A stretch of 64,000 bases of DNA, taken from assembly GCF_008831285.2 (NCBI RefSeq), contig NC_045150.1:8382001-8446000 (forward strand). The letters run 5' to 3'. The number at the start of each line of letters is the position of its first letter. Position 1 is the first letter of the stretch. Position numbers and translations under genes: made by a program. Of the stretch, positions 50,466-63,797 are shown piece by piece. The notes beneath the pieces were generated by a model, which was given only the letters and a program-made list of their open reading frames with translations, made no database searches and was not told where the DNA came from. This stretch comes from Nymphaea colorata. Lineage: Eukaryota; Streptophyta; Magnoliopsida; Nymphaeales; Nymphaeaceae.

Positions 50466-53400
50466 TCAACAATCAATAGAAATACAATTCTTCATAGGCA
50501 CGGAGTCATCCTTGCTCAAGAATGGATCAATCTTGACCCAAAGAAGTGAGAAGACAGATGCCAATAGAACAGACCAGAGAACAACAATGGTTGGTGTCCT
50601 GTTCTGCCTCCCCATCAAGCCTTTCAAGAACGGGTACAGATGAAGGATCACCCATAAGGCAAAGAAGACCTTGCCAAAGAGTGGCCCCCATGCTTCATAG
50701 CCACTATTAAGAGCATCTGAAAAGCCAGCCACAATCCCCACCAAATTGACCACAAGAATGGTGGTTGGTGGGATCAGAAGAGTTGTCCATTTGAAAACAT
50801 ATAGTTCACCAAACTCTGCATCATCAGAAGCTTTTGCAGTAACAGTGAAGTTGGTGTCGAAACCAGCTGTGACCTTCAGAATTCCCTGGAAGACTGCAAA
50901 GAGGTGGGCAGATACGCCACCAATCACCCAGAACTGTTCATTCCTCCACCACTCTTCAATGCCCACACCACTCCATCGAAGCTCAAGCACACTGGTTAAG
51001 ATGATGGAGATGAAGAGGCAGAGGAACAGGACGCTTGCTACGTTGGAGAGCTGGAAAGAAAACGAAAGGAAAATTAGATTATACACACCTAAACAATGGC
51101 AATCCCAAGCATGAAGGTTATTTTAGAAACGATTTTATCAACTGGATTTAGGAACCATAAGTTGTTCGCCAATCTACACAAGCAACAAACTTCAGTTTAG
51201 AAGCTACGAACTTCCACCACATAACTTAATCAAGATTGTTACTGGGGTTTGACAAAAATTAAGTTGAGATTATTAGCCCAGTGCTTCTGCAAAACAAGTT
51301 TTCCTTAAGGAGAAAAACTTAGTGTGTGAAAATGAAAACTAAAATTCTTCCACAGCCTTTTTTTCTGAAGATACCAAAAATATTCCAGAAAAGCATCACT
51401 GAATTTCCATGGATACAGTTTTCGGTAGATTGGATGGAAAATGATACTCTATATTCAGTAAATCAACCACAACTAGATGGCTGGAAGATGTGCACTTACA
51501 GTTGGTATAATGAACTTCCCAGTAAGTAGACAGATAGCTGGAAGTGAGCAATAAGCAATAAGGGGCAACGAAGTGAATGGATATACGATAGTGTTTATAT
51601 ATGCTAATCTTTGGAGCCATTTGAGACGACCACCACCAACTCCATACCAAAGAGGACAATGCCTGCTGAAGAAAATTTCAACAGACCCAAGTGCCCAACG
51701 AAGAACCTGATGGAGTCTATCAGAAAGATTGATGGGTGCAGACCCTTTGAATGCAGGCCGCAGAGGCATGCAATAGATGGATCTCCATCCACGACAGTGC
51801 ATCTTGAAACCAGTCAAAATGTCCTCCGTTACGGAGCCATATATCCACCCAATCTGAAAACAGGGAAAGAAAACATGAAATCATCTGTGTAGGAGAAAAA
51901 CGAAGCAACAAAAATTAGATAATGATGGGTAGTAAGTCTAAAGGGATTATATAATGTTGACATTGCCTTACTATAATACCATAGTAATGAACTTAAAGTA
52001 CATAAAAGAATTTTGGTGGGAAGAAGTGACAATAAGTCGTATATGAAACTTTATTCAATTTCATAATCAATGATTGGTGGTTGTTTTGCTTCTGGAGATG
52101 ACGGATTGAAGCAATTTATTCTAGAGGAATGCCTATTTTTGTATGGTTATTCCGATAAAATGGTGGAACAATAAAAAGATCAAGTCCTTGGCAAAATTAA
52201 AGCAACATAAAACCGAGAAAATGCTGAAGTTCATGCCTGCATCATCAACACTAGTCGCAAGGGTAGGAAAGCTTACCACAATCAGTCTATCCCTATTTTT
52301 TAGCAAAATGAATAGGAAAAGAAAAGAAAGAATAAAAGCAAGATTATTCAACGAGGCACCTAAGCAAGCCAAAAGATGTCATGAGGCGAGCAAAATGTAT
52401 GATTTGGATGAAGAAGAATCACCTCCTTCCCCCACTCTGTTTTCTCCTCATAGCCACAGCTAATAACATGGATTGCTTCCATAATAAGCATTGCTGGATT
52501 TGCAGACTCGGGAACTCCCCCATACTCCATCATGGTAGATTCAATGAATACAGATGACAGGCCAAACGTCTTCTCAAAACTCATTTGAGATATCAACAGT
52601 GATCGTTCATAGTCATCATAATCTGTACAAGGGTAATTCAGTCAGATCCTGAATTAGATAATAATATCCAAATTCAAATGATTAGGCTTACTATCGATCT
52701 CTTGAAGGTTGAAGATAGCAGCATCAAGATCCTCCCTCTTTGATTCCCTGTAGAGCTCCTTCTCATCATCAGTTTTCTTTGAGCCAGAGCAGCAGCAGCA
52801 ACAGCAGCAGCACAAAGAACAAGATGATGAACGTTTACGGACTATAGGCAACGATTGAGGTCCATAACCATAAAGAGCTTGTCTGTTGAAAACACATCCT
52901 GTTCCCACATATACTGGTCCTTGAATACCATCTAATCCTTTCATGTTGACCTGCAACATTTGCAAGATATTACCCACGGTGGTCAAATGCGCACTGTAAT
53001 AGTAGAACAAGCACAAACCATTTTATTTATGTCCGGAACTTACATCAAAGAACACGGTGTTTCGGTTAGCATAACGATCACTTCGATCAATGCCATCAAA
53101 CCTCTGAGGAAACTGAATATAGCAAATGTCTCTACCCATTTGTGGGTCCATCATAAAACACATAGCCTCCCGAACAGCTTTGCTGTTGTTTACATAGTGG
53201 TCGCAGTCAAGGTTCAGAATGTATGGTGCATTTGTGAGAACAGCAGAGACTCGAACCTTTAACAGAATCACATAGAAATTAAATTCAGATCGTTCTCTAA
53301 TGTTGTTCGACATACTGTTTAGGTTTGAAAAGTTTACCAAAGCATTCATTGCTCCAGCCTTTTTGTGGTGTTGGTAACCAGGCCTCTTCTCTCTAGATAC

Positions 53401-56214
53401 ATATACAAGCCGGGGAAGCTCGTTATCTTCTATGTCATGTGCACCATTATGGCCAAGAAAGACCTGCATACATTAATTGCCATACTACTCAAGCACAAGC
53501 CAAACTGTCTGCACTATATTAGGCAGTTTTTCCTTTTCCGACTTACTGAGTATGTTCCATATGCAGTTTGCTTAAGAGGGGCATGATGGAAATGATATGT
53601 AGTAAGAACTTCATGACCAATTGTGGTCCCGAGCATAAAAAGAAATTTAACAAAAAGCTAAAGACTTCCGGAACTGCATTGTGATAGACAAGCACAGAAT
53701 TTATGGTTCGGTCTGCTTTTTCCAGGCTCAGATATGTGCCATCTCCATGTAGAGAAAAATATGCATGAAAAAAAATAATGATCTCAAATCCTTGGCACGA
53801 CAAGTAACTAGTCTACCTGAATCATTCCTGGATGGTCTCTTGGATTATTCCCTGGCCACGGTGTTCCATCCTGCATTATCCAGCCCTCATCAGGGGTTTT
53901 CTGAGCTTTAGCTACCAATGCATTTATTCTGACTTTGTATTCTTCGTACTCGCGCTGGAAAAGAAAAAGGAATCAAATTCAATTAGTTATGGCACGACAG
54001 TGAGCCTTGGAGAAAGACTTTTCTAGCTCATTTGCAATTTTCCCTGTGTAAGCATAAAAAGGGAAATGCTTACTTTCATTGCCCTGCGCTCCTTGACAAA
54101 AGAAGGTTGTACTTTATCCTTTAAATAGTCAATCTTCTGTGAAAAATAAAATTCAGGTGCCCGAGGCTCTATAGAGTACTTTTTACAAAAGGAACCCATT
54201 TTCTTGCAAACTCGGATGTTTCTGAGAGTGTTTCAAATGTCAGCATAGCAGCGCCATCATCTGAAACATAACAAGAGACTTTCTGGACAGGATAGTCAAC
54301 TGCAAGGATTGATAGGACAGTGTTTGCTGTGACCAGTGGTGGTTCTTTTAATGGATCGACAGTACTAACAAAAAAGTCCACAGCTGCAAAATCACAGATT
54401 CCACCTTCTCTTTCATACCTAAAATCAATTAACAACAAACGTATCACTAGTTCAGGTAAATATTTGTCTTCACTTGTAGCTTAAAACAATAACAAAAATA
54501 GTGTGTAGTAATTAGTGTAGGTGTATAACCTTTCATCACCAGCTAGTTGTTTCCTATTTCGTAATGAGCAGCCTAAAAGAACTGATGCTCTGTGCAGATA
54601 CTAACAACACCCACCAATTGAATAATTTACACTTAAATCATTGTGTTCCAAAGACTATATGGAAGCAGATTGCACAGCAACCCATCGTTTAAATACGCTT
54701 CATATATCATCCTGAAATTCATACGTAGATTCGTTTTTGAAGCCGTACCTTAATGATAACCTGTCAATGTATGTGTCTCTCTCAATTGGAGTCCATTTGG
54801 GAAATTGATCCAACACCCAAGAAAAGGCGAACCAGACCTCGCATATAATTGAAGTGAGCCAGAGGCCATAAGCACTATCAACAGGGTTGGTTACTCTATA
54901 TTGGAAGAAGAACGCAAGAACCAACAATCTCATAATAATGACAAATCTGTAAGGCGTAAGCTTGTTCTTAGAAATTGGAACGGTTATTGAAAGTGGTTCT
55001 TGAGCCTCTGAAATCCTGCATATAACATCATAATTTTCTATAAATAATAATCATTTATGCTAATTAATGAAATTAATGGCATTTAAATGGTGAGGATGAT
55101 CAACCTTTGATACTTTCAAACTAGTAAGTCATGCAATGATGCTTTTTTATGATAAGAGGAAAAGAGACCCAAAAACTTTATTTACCGATCATCGTTCATG
55201 CGTTGTTCAGGTGGCAATTGAGCTTCTTTTGGGGCAGTAGGAACCTTTTTCTTCTTGCTTTTGTTGTCCCTCCAGCTCTCAATTCTGTTCTTCCATAACG
55301 GGTTTCCAGAATCACCATTTGATTCTATAAGAGATCACGTAAAGAAATCAGGAAATTTCCATGACACAACGAAGGCAATAAAATTGCACACAAAAAGGAG
55401 GCATCTAGAAGAAAACAGCTACCAGTTTCAATAGCAGATAAATTGCTCATTTGCCTTCGATGGCCTTCTTTGTCCTGTGCATTTACATTTTTCTTAAAAT
55501 AAGGTTGTTGAACAACATATTTCTATGGCAAATAGGTCCAAACATAATCAAACGGAATATAAATCTCATTCCTCATTGCTAATACAAGAACCAGAAGAAC
55601 TAATGGGATTTGCGAGCCGAATACCTGCGGTTCCTGTAGATGAGCTCCTAAATTCAAACCTTTGGCAGAGGCGGCTTTTTCAACCTCTTGCTCAGCATCA
55701 GGGCCCGTCCTTTCTGCAATTTTTTACAATATCCTGTCAGAGGCAGTTCATGGAATGTCTAAAATTGGCAGGTACAGTAGCCGGCGAATCAACTCAAATT
55801 TTTACAGCATTGCACCAAGTACCCGAATTCCAAAACCTGAGAAGAGACCTCATAAACGGCAGACTAATTATATTTTCGCAAACAATTCCATATAGGTGGT
55901 AGCTAACTACATTCATGTCGATAATTCCTTACAATGGTGTTCGTTAAACGCACTGAAAATCTCGAAAAAGTTCACTATGCGGCCATTCCTAACTGCGTTC
56001 TTTTCCAAGATTTCGACCAATGACCTTCGAGGAAGGAGTACGGGGCGCCGCACTGCAAGCATGTTCGTCCTCCATCGGCTTTGGATTCATGGTCGACGCA
56101 GGAGCGGCAGATGGGAAAATTGCACTGCCTGCAGGCGACGAAGACGTTGCCGTCCGGCGAGAAGCCTACGGCCTCGGCACAGACGTTGCAGGAAGGAACC
56201 CTCGACTCCATCAT
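50466..56214 (-). CDS. CESA8: cellulose synthase catalytic subunit, CESA8/IRX1 type
   Basis: Thirteen exons on the minus strand: 56214-56025, 55713-55625, 55492-55423, 55324-55186, 55015-54749, 54418-54074, 53954-53817, 53463-53338, 53256-53044, 52950-52692, 52622-52423, 51853-51500, 51050-50466. About 991 residues, close to Arabidopsis CESA8 (985). It adds glucose from UDP-glucose to cellulose in the plasma-membrane rosette during secondary wall formation. Visible: an eight-Cys zinc finger (Cys 9, 12, 28, 31, 36, 39, 52, 55), the first membrane helices ([13 protein letters not shown]), the DDG and DCD aspartates, TED, the QVLRW motif, and the C-terminal membrane helices ending CISIDC. The N-terminus MMESR and short class region point to CESA8. 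Odd points: one base is missing in an exon-6 homopolymer (54187-54190), breaking the frame; the exon-1 donor is a weak GTCATT; exon 3 could start at 55474. Confidence 0.93.
52794..52817 (-). repeat. codon repeat giving eight consecutive Cys in CESA8
   Basis: A TGC repeat in exon 10 encodes eight cysteines in a row in the class-specific region, between two Ser-rich stretches and SGSKK. Arabidopsis CESA8 has three at this place, as I recall it. Confidence 0.85.
54187..54190 (-). other. apparent single-base deletion in CESA8 exon 6
   Basis: The coding strand reads WVPF and then slips to VKSTL followed by a stop, where all CESA proteins have [16 protein letters not shown]. The rest of the exon is perfect in the next frame, and the phase of the following intron fits only if one T is added to a run of four. 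All other exons are intact, so a homopolymer sequencing error is at least as likely as a real null allele. Confidence 0.85.
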
Positions 56215-56335
56215 CGTCGTCAGGGATCCCCAGTGGGCTACGCGATGAGGACCTCTTCACCGTTTTCGCCCTTAAAGAAGCGTTAGGTGTGGAAATCGGA
56301 AGGTGGGGTTTTGCTTTCATGGCGGATGGTTCTCT

Positions 56336-56336
<1 letters not shown>

Positions 56337-56379
<43 letters not shown>
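56337..56379. repeat. (GA)n upstream of CESA8
   Basis: Uninterrupted GA run about 125 bases before the CESA8 start codon, in the presumed leader or core promoter. Confidence 0.9.
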
Positions 56380-56383
<4 letters not shown>

Positions 56384-57304
56384 AAATGTTAGTTTGGTGG
56401 GAAATCTGTTGCCTCCAATCTCCGCATCTTCTTTTGTCGCGTTTTTCTTGTTAAGAATATGACGTCTTCACTTTCTTATTGCTTCTTTCCTCCGCAACGC
56501 TGACAAGGATGAAGGAGCAGGAGTCATTCCAAAGCATCGTTTCCAAATGAGATAAAGAGATAGGAAGTGTTTTTTCATGCTATCATTGATGAATTGAAAC
56601 CATTCGCACTAAAAAGTTATTGGACTTGACACCATGTTTGAAGAGTGGAGCAAATTGAAGTAGTCATATGTTGCCCCCTTGTTATTGTGTATTGTGCAAA
56701 TGAAAGTGTAGTTTCAAACTCCCTTAAGAAAAATAACCATTCTATTGATGAGTATTTCCAGCAAGCAAAGATGATTTGACATCAACTTGCTGTGATTGCA
56801 AAACCAGTCGCATTATGTGCTCACTCCCTGAATCTTATGCATTTAAACATCAACAGGGTGAAACCCTTGCTCCCTTTTCAGGTGAGTGAGAGGGGAACCT
56901 ATTGTCCGAGTGAGAGGCCGAATCCCCCTTCTTTTCCTTGTCTTGGGGTTCAGAGCTTTGTCAAAACCTAAGTAAGCTTATACTTACTCTTGTTAACCTG
57001 ATAACAGCATCTACTACATTATGAATCTAAAGAAATATAGCCCATAAAATTCAAACTGATGACCAAGTTTTCATTGGTTCGTTAGTCTGACCAGCTATGT
57101 TATTCTCTTAAAAACAAAACCCTTACACGTCAAAAGGCAAAGAAAACCATTGGAGTAGAGTATGACCATATTAATGCATTTGTAGAATTTAATATTGTCC
57201 ATTCAAGTTTTGAAAACCAATGTTGAGGAGCGAGATCCTAAATTTAGAACGTTCAGGTCAGTCTTACAATACACCGTTCAATGGATTGGATGGAAAATCC
57301 ACAA

Positions 57305-57360
<56 letters not shown>

Positions 57361-59190
57361 AGCTGGACTTGATCTTGATCTGAAATAATAGTTGCTAGGG
57401 GTTTGAACCTGTCCCTTTTCCTATCTTTTTTATTCATAGTTTCTTTTGTGAACCATCCATCAAATACTATGGTATGCCAATGTTCTATAAACATGACTCT
57501 AATATTGAAGTAAATTTATGAAATACTAAAATAAGTATTTTATGAATCTACATCAACTTTTAAGTCATGATTCATGAAACACTTACAAAATATACTTGTT
57601 ACCAAATTACCATTGCTGTCATGACATGACATCTTATCCTAATGGACATACCAATTTCCTTTATATAAAAAAATATTCCCAATATCATAAAAACAATAAT
57701 CGAGGTTAGGAGAAAATATTTTCAGCACCATCCCATATTTGGCTTTCTAATTTTGAATCTTAGTGCGTGTCTGACAATAGTGACGGTTGCTTACGATCTA
57801 TGAAACAGAGCGCTGCCATTTAAAACTTTGAATTGAATCACTAGTGCCTCTTAATGAGAAATTTTTAACTGGTGCTTATGGTTTGGATATTGGTGTCATG
57901 TTGGTTTTCTCACCAGTTCGATCTCATTCTTCCACACGTGTTGGCCGATACGAGTATTTTTTCTTTTGTATTTGAAAAAAAATAACTGAGTGTGATGTGT
58001 CGTTTTTTATTAAACTTCCTAATACTTATAAGGCTTTTTATTGTCAATTGTTCAAAAGAGTATAATAATAACAATAATTGCCGATTCACAACAAGTTCAG
58101 TCGAATCACTAAAATAATCAGCCGATTCATGGCTTCATTATATTCAAAATCTATTTTTTACAACGTTGGTGTAAATTTGTTTGGCGCTTTAGTTTTATTT
58201 TATTCAAATTCTTTGGCAAGAACATTTTACCACCTCTTCAAATTCAAGTAGGTCCATATTATTATAGTCTCGTGACTAAAAAATTAAATCCAATATCCAA
58301 CTTAAATGTTTACATAAACCAAGGGTAAGCTCTAGGTTAGCTTGTTTTAACTGAATCTTTAGTGAAACCTACTTAATTTGTTAAATATTCTAAGAATTCA
58401 AACAAATGTGTATCTCTCTCTCCTAATCAAATAAGATTAAACATTAAGCTAATGGATGATTAAGCAGTAATTTTTGTCCGTAGTTACCAAAAACATTTTA
58501 ATTATTTTTTTTTACAAGTTAGAGTTATTTTTTATATAATGATCTATATTTTTATTGCAATGATTTTTTTTCAGTCATTTTATTTCTTTTTTCACCCTAA
58601 GATCAATATTTTTGTCTATGGTCCATGCCTATTGTTTACATATTATAGATCAAAAGTACTTCAAAATGAAGACGTGTTTCTAGCGGGCTACTATATAATT
58701 TTCAATTTTTACGGGGGTTAAATCAAAATTCTTGTAAATTTTATACTATAACTTTTTATTTTTTTCAAATATAACCGCCATGTGCCGTTCCTTTTAAGTT
58801 TAAGTTTAATTTTGGAGATGGGCTTCGGCCTCTTTGAGATGTAGCTCCTCTGATTTCACAAAAAATTGCTGCTGGTGCATTTGAGTGCTTTGACTATCCC
58901 TTCTAAATTATACCCTTCGTTCAAAATAGTGTTTGGCAGCCTCTGTAAATGGAAGTGGAATCGGAGGCTGACGTATGATTTTGAGAGAAAACCAATGTTT
59001 GTTAGACTTCAAATTTAGGGTTAAATAGCAAAATTTAGAAACATGATTTGAAAATTTTTTCCCTTTGAAGAACTTAGAACAAGCTCAAGCTAAAGAACTT
59101 AGAACAAGCTCGGGCTTGGCTAGTCAAGATTGAAGCTTTGTTGCTAAGCTCCCGCTCAAGTAGATGTGCCTATGAAAGAAGGCTACGTGT
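56380..59190. other. intergenic region between CESA8-like and Rho-N genes
   Basis: The two genes diverge from here, so it must contain both promoters. Contents: (TA)n at 57309-57356, AT-rich sequence, a decayed MITE-like patch at about 58680-58860 whose interior resembles the elements near 23.4 and 24.1 kb, and a short duplication of AAGAACTTAGAACAAGCTC at 59076-59120. No gene is supported. Confidence 0.5.
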
Positions 59191-59610
59191 TCTTGAGGTG
59201 GTTGATGCAAACAGTTTGAAGTGAAGGTTGGTATGCAGGTAGTTTCAATTTCAAATGCAAGCAATATCAACTTCTTGCGTTGTAAAAGAAGTTAAATGAT
59301 ACATAAAGTTAAAATGAAGCGAGGCCGAACATGTTTCTGAGTCGGTTGATGCAGCAAACAGTTTGAACAATTTTAAATGCAAGTAATATCAATTTCTTGT
59401 GCTGTAAAACGAAGCCGAATTATCCACAAGTTAAAATGTAGTGGGACCGAACATGTTTTTGAGGTGGTTGATGCAAATAATTTGAAATGACGGTTGATAG
59501 TGGTCAGCCTCAAATTCAATTTCGAATGGAAGCAGTAACATTTTCATTGTGCTACTGCTGTAAAAGAAAGTCCAGTGACACGCATGTTAAAATGTAGGAG
59601 GTGAAATGAG
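59190..59610. repeat. three-copy tandem repeat upstream of the Rho-N gene
   Basis: Three diverged copies of about 125-150 bases. Landmarks: GGTTGATGCAAACAGTTTGAA at about 59200, GGTTGATGCAGCAAACAGTTTGAA at about 59342, GGTTGATGCAAATAATTTGAA at about 59467, each followed by an AATGCAAGCAATATCAA-like block, GCTGTAAAA and GTTAAAATG. It lies within the probable promoter of the downstream gene. Confidence 0.85.
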
Positions 59611-59790
59611 AGCTTCAACTCTGTGCACCCGGCCGCGGATCCTCATTTACCGGAAAAAGAAGGCGACACGTTAGTCCATTTTGGGACACACAATACGTGG
59701 GACCATTTTGCACCATACATAGGCAGAACCGCTATATCTGGAACCTTCTTGGAAGGCGGTCTGATCTTCCATCTGGGGGCTCTCAAGAAG

Positions 59791-62700
59791 ATGAACGGTC
59801 ATTCCATTCCCTTCCCCGCCACCACCTCCGTTTCCTTCACCAGAAGATGCGGTGTTTCTGAGAAAGGTAGTTTCCAAGACCATGCTTGTTCGCATTCCGC
59901 GTCTTGGGTGTCTTGTTGGAAGTTGTGAACAGTTTTGTGCTGTGATTTCATTATGTGGGTTTTGCTTCAATCTTCACATTGAGGTGAAGAACGAGAAGTA
60001 TTATGTGTAATCTTTAGAGGGTTTTTCTTGGTTTCTGTCTTCCACAGCTTGATGCTTTCCTTGTTGTCCTGCACTCGTTAAGGAAGAGATATTTCTAGCC
60101 GTGAAGTAAGTCAGAAAATGATACGGTTCCTCTGGTGGTTTCCCATCCGGTGCTCCTTTTAGCTGGCTATTATGTGCTAACTGAAGCTCCTTACTGATAG
60201 ATGGTTTTAAAAAATGAATTTCTAACTTACAGCAACATATTGAAGTTCATATAGAAATGGACCAGAAGGTTCCCTTATTTGCACAATGTACAACATTCAC
60301 CTCAGAGGGAAACCCCTGATTGGATTTAGAGCACAGAGAAAAACTTTAATCCTTATTGTAACTGATACAGAGGAACGACTAGTATTTGATAGTTGAAACG
60401 TGAACGAAAAATGGAACACATACACTCAGCAGTCTCGAGATAATCAATTTTATGGCATCCCTTGACGGTGGAGAACTGACTTGGTCTCAAACCCACGGTT
60501 TCTGCCTTCATAGAACAGAGCGGGAGATGAATCCAGCATACGTAAAATCATAAAGGAAAATCACGATCTTAACCAGGGCAAAAACTAAAGGAAGTTTGAA
60601 GGGTAACTAACTTGAGGTGAACTGACCCTCTTGGAGACTTTAAAGTTTTAAACCTTTACTCCAATTGAAAGTGATGCAATGAGAATTTCATTGACTAATA
60701 GTTCGAGGTGAAAAGGCCTAGAAGGATGAAGCCAGTGAGACAAGGGCTATGACTGTACCTTGGTTTGGTGTGTTGCAACCTGAACGGTGCATAAGGTGTC
60801 TAATAAGACTATTTTGGAGTTCATTTTCCTTTTCCTTTTTTAGCTTCTGAAAGCTTATTGCTGGACAGAGTTGCTGTCATCGAAGCCATCTTATCTTCTT
60901 TCTAGCATCAGCAATATTAGACAATTGCTAGACTCTTGAAAGCCACCAAATTCCTGGGAGTGAACTTAAAGCCGGTGGTTCCTCCTTGTGTTCTTAAAGT
61001 TGGTTTCTTTGAGCTCTACGTATGCCTTCTAATCCAGTAAAACTGGTTAACCTGGGAACGGTACATTAAGAGCCTTACTTCAGGCCGTCTGTGTATAGAT
61101 TTTCGCTGCCTTTGGCATGCCCTGCTGTCTGTCAAGGCATAACTGATTATGGCGAACCCATCTACTCCATTAACTTCTCACTCTAGGTTTGTTAAAAAAG
61201 ACATTTTGTTAATAATTGTAGAAAATGTTTTAGTGCCTGTATTTTATCTAAGTAGGGTGTAATTTCTTGGTATGGCCAACTCTCTGATTTTACCAACCCT
61301 CTACAGTGCATGTTTATCTTGGAATGTAGCATATGTATCTGAGTAGATTGTGGGGGCAGTAGCTTTGCCTTTAACGTGTACTGGAAATGATTTCGCCTTG
61401 AACAACTAAAGCTGAAGCAGTTGACAAACAACATGAAATCTTTTCATTTTACAAATTCAGCTGCGAGATTAATCCCTATATGGTAGCTTAAGTGCAGTGA
61501 ATGAACATGTTTGCACTTCGTCATGGTTTTATTACATTGTGCTGCTTTTGTATGACAAGATTTTCAATTTTTTTCAGACTTATTTTTGTCTGAAATATCA
61601 ACAGATTGAATTGGCAATCTTTTGCAATGTTTGTGTGTTGGTTCTTTAAGGCAGATGGTTCTGAATAAATTCTTTATACCATCATAACTGCGTATTTTCC
61701 TTATTTGTGAGGATGGATCTTGTGTTGGATTCCTGGGTTGTGGCTTAGGTTTTTCTCCCTATCTTGGTCTCCACAAATGAAACAAATTTTCTGGATGTCT
61801 ATACTACTTTGTTTTTGGTTGTCAATTGGCAACTAAAAAGACATTTTTGATGCAGCTTATTGAACTTGGCAGAGATTGCAGATGGGAATCTTTCCTTCAG
61901 CCCACTGAGGGACCAAATTCAGTTATCTGTCTCGAGTATAAAATCTGAAGGAAGCAGAAGGGGTTATCCTCGTCGCCGAAATCCAGCTTCTGATGCTAAT
62001 ACAGAGGACAATGATCAGAGGATCCAACATGATTCTGATGGTGAGGTAGCAGATTCATCTAATCAGAAGGAGATCATTGCCTTGTTCAGGCGGATTCAGT
62101 CATCAATTTCTAAAGGTGCATCTGTCAGTACTCCAAAGAGCAAGTCTAGTGCTTCGAGATCACAAGAGTCAGCTGATGCAGTACTGGAAGTACTTCGCCA
62201 ATACCCTGCAACAAAGCCTGGAAGAGGTAACTAATAGGATGAAAATATTCCATCTCCACTTCCCATGTACATCTTCTTTCAAAAAAGAAAAAAAAGAAAG
62301 AAAAGAAACATCCAAGGGAGGGATCAAATACTATAGTATATCAATCTTCTGTAGTATCGACCCCATGGCTGTTAATTCTCGAATGTGTTACTTTTGCATT
62401 TATTGCTGTTTTTACAATCTATGGTTGGATGCCTGCTGCTAATGTTTGACCGGTCTAATTAGCTATTGGCTATTTCACAATTGCGATAACTTTTGGCTCT
62501 GGTTGTGCATTTCAATACTTGCATATGTGCATCCGTTGGCTTAGATTTGGAGATAAGGTTTCACAATTGTATTTATGGGTCTTTGATGTTTCTCGCTTGG
62601 TGGTTTGGTTCAAGGTGCCAGCCAAGGTAGTGGGAAAGTGCTGAATGACAAAAGATCTCCAAGGAGCCAACGGCAAAACAAAGATAAGGAGGCAGAGGAT

Positions 62701-62964
62701 GATTTTTCTAATCAATGGGATTTCAGGTTAAGTAGGCCAGCTTCTAATTTCATTAAGAAGTCGCCTATTCCTTCGCTGAAACCTAATAAAGAAGTTGAAA
62801 ATGTTCTGGATGCGACTGAAGCAAAAGGTGATGCTGAAGAGTTGCAGAAAATTGATGAGATGAAACTTGCAGAACTAAAAGAGCTTGCAAAGTCTAAAGG
62901 AGTTAAAGGATACTCCAAGTTGAAGAAGTCAGAACTGGTGGAGCTGTTAAAGAACTCAATTTGA
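59791..62964 (+). CDS. Rho-N (Rho termination factor N-terminal) domain protein
   Basis: Two exons are well supported: 61856-62226 and 62615-62964, joined in phase and ending at a TGA. The second carries the Rho-N/SAP-like fold at the very C-terminus: KLAELKELAKSKGVKGYSKL then KKSELVELLKNSI, a helix-extended-helix nucleic-acid-binding motif. Before it are SNQWDFRLSRPASNFIKKSP and an acidic linker; the exon at 61856 encodes a basic RRGYPRRRNP segment and QKEIIALFRRIQSSI. The order matches the plant Rho-N proteins such as Arabidopsis At4g18740, probably plastid and RNA-binding. The first exon is uncertain: the ATG at 59791 opens a Ser/Thr/Arg-rich stretch fitting a transit peptide, and a join at 59909 (donor GTCTTG) keeps the frame, but that donor is weak and other small exons in the 1.9-kb intron are possible. 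Confidence 0.72.
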
Positions 62965-63796
62965 TCGTAGTTAGTTCCTTTTAATGCTAATTTGCTGTAT
63001 AATGCGACTTGCAGAACCTGTGGAGAAATTTGTATTACCAGTAGCATTTAAATGGTACGCGAGAAAATTTACTGGCCGTTTACTCTCTTTTGTGTGTGTG
63101 TGTGTTACTGTACTCAATGACAGGCGACGAAAATTTACTTGGCCAACTATCTTAGGTAGTATATTGATGGGATCGATTTTATTTCTTTATGCATGCCTTT
63201 GCCTACATGGGTTGCAAGTAAAATGCAATAGGCCAGTTCTGGAAGAGTTAAATGTATGAGAGACTAGATCCAAAGGGTTTAGCGTAGTGGGCAGGCCATG
63301 GCTGTCATCTACAATTACGTTGTACCCAAGATGTTCTTCTGCTACTCCCAGCACTCTACTGTTTGCTCTGATTCCTCCTGTGAACTTGCTCGGAGAGCCT
63401 CTGCGGCGTACCAAAATATGCAGAAAATGCGCAGAACCGACACATTTTTTGTTCCTTTTGCAGCCGTCTGTGCTCAAGTTTTCTGCAGTCTGATTTGTGT
63501 ACATGAGCAGAGGTGAAAGTAGGCCATGGGGTTCGGCCAGGTTAAGAGATGTGGCCATGCTTGGCCGCAAAACCTGGATCCTGCCATCCATATCTTCTTC
63601 ACAAGGATACACTGTTTTTCTTTATTCTTCACTTCCTCAGTATGGTGTTTGTTGCTGATTTGAATTTTGAAGCCTCCCAATGATTTAAGAATATTGATAA
63701 AACAAAATTTAATGTATGGGTTGCGAATTTAAAACAAAGACCTAGACAGGCAAGTTTGCATGATGCCTCTCAGTTGAGGGAGGCCGATAAGTGCAT
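62965..63796. other. 3' region of the Rho-N gene and spacer
   Basis: Presumed 3' untranslated region followed by sequence with a short GT run at 63090-63102. The open frames on either strand resemble nothing I know and overlap each other. Confidence 0.4.
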
Positions 63797-63797
63797 A

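Noticed and set aside
50746..51114. 122-codon plus-strand frame
   Set aside because: Antisense of CESA8 exon 13, whose membrane helices are clear.
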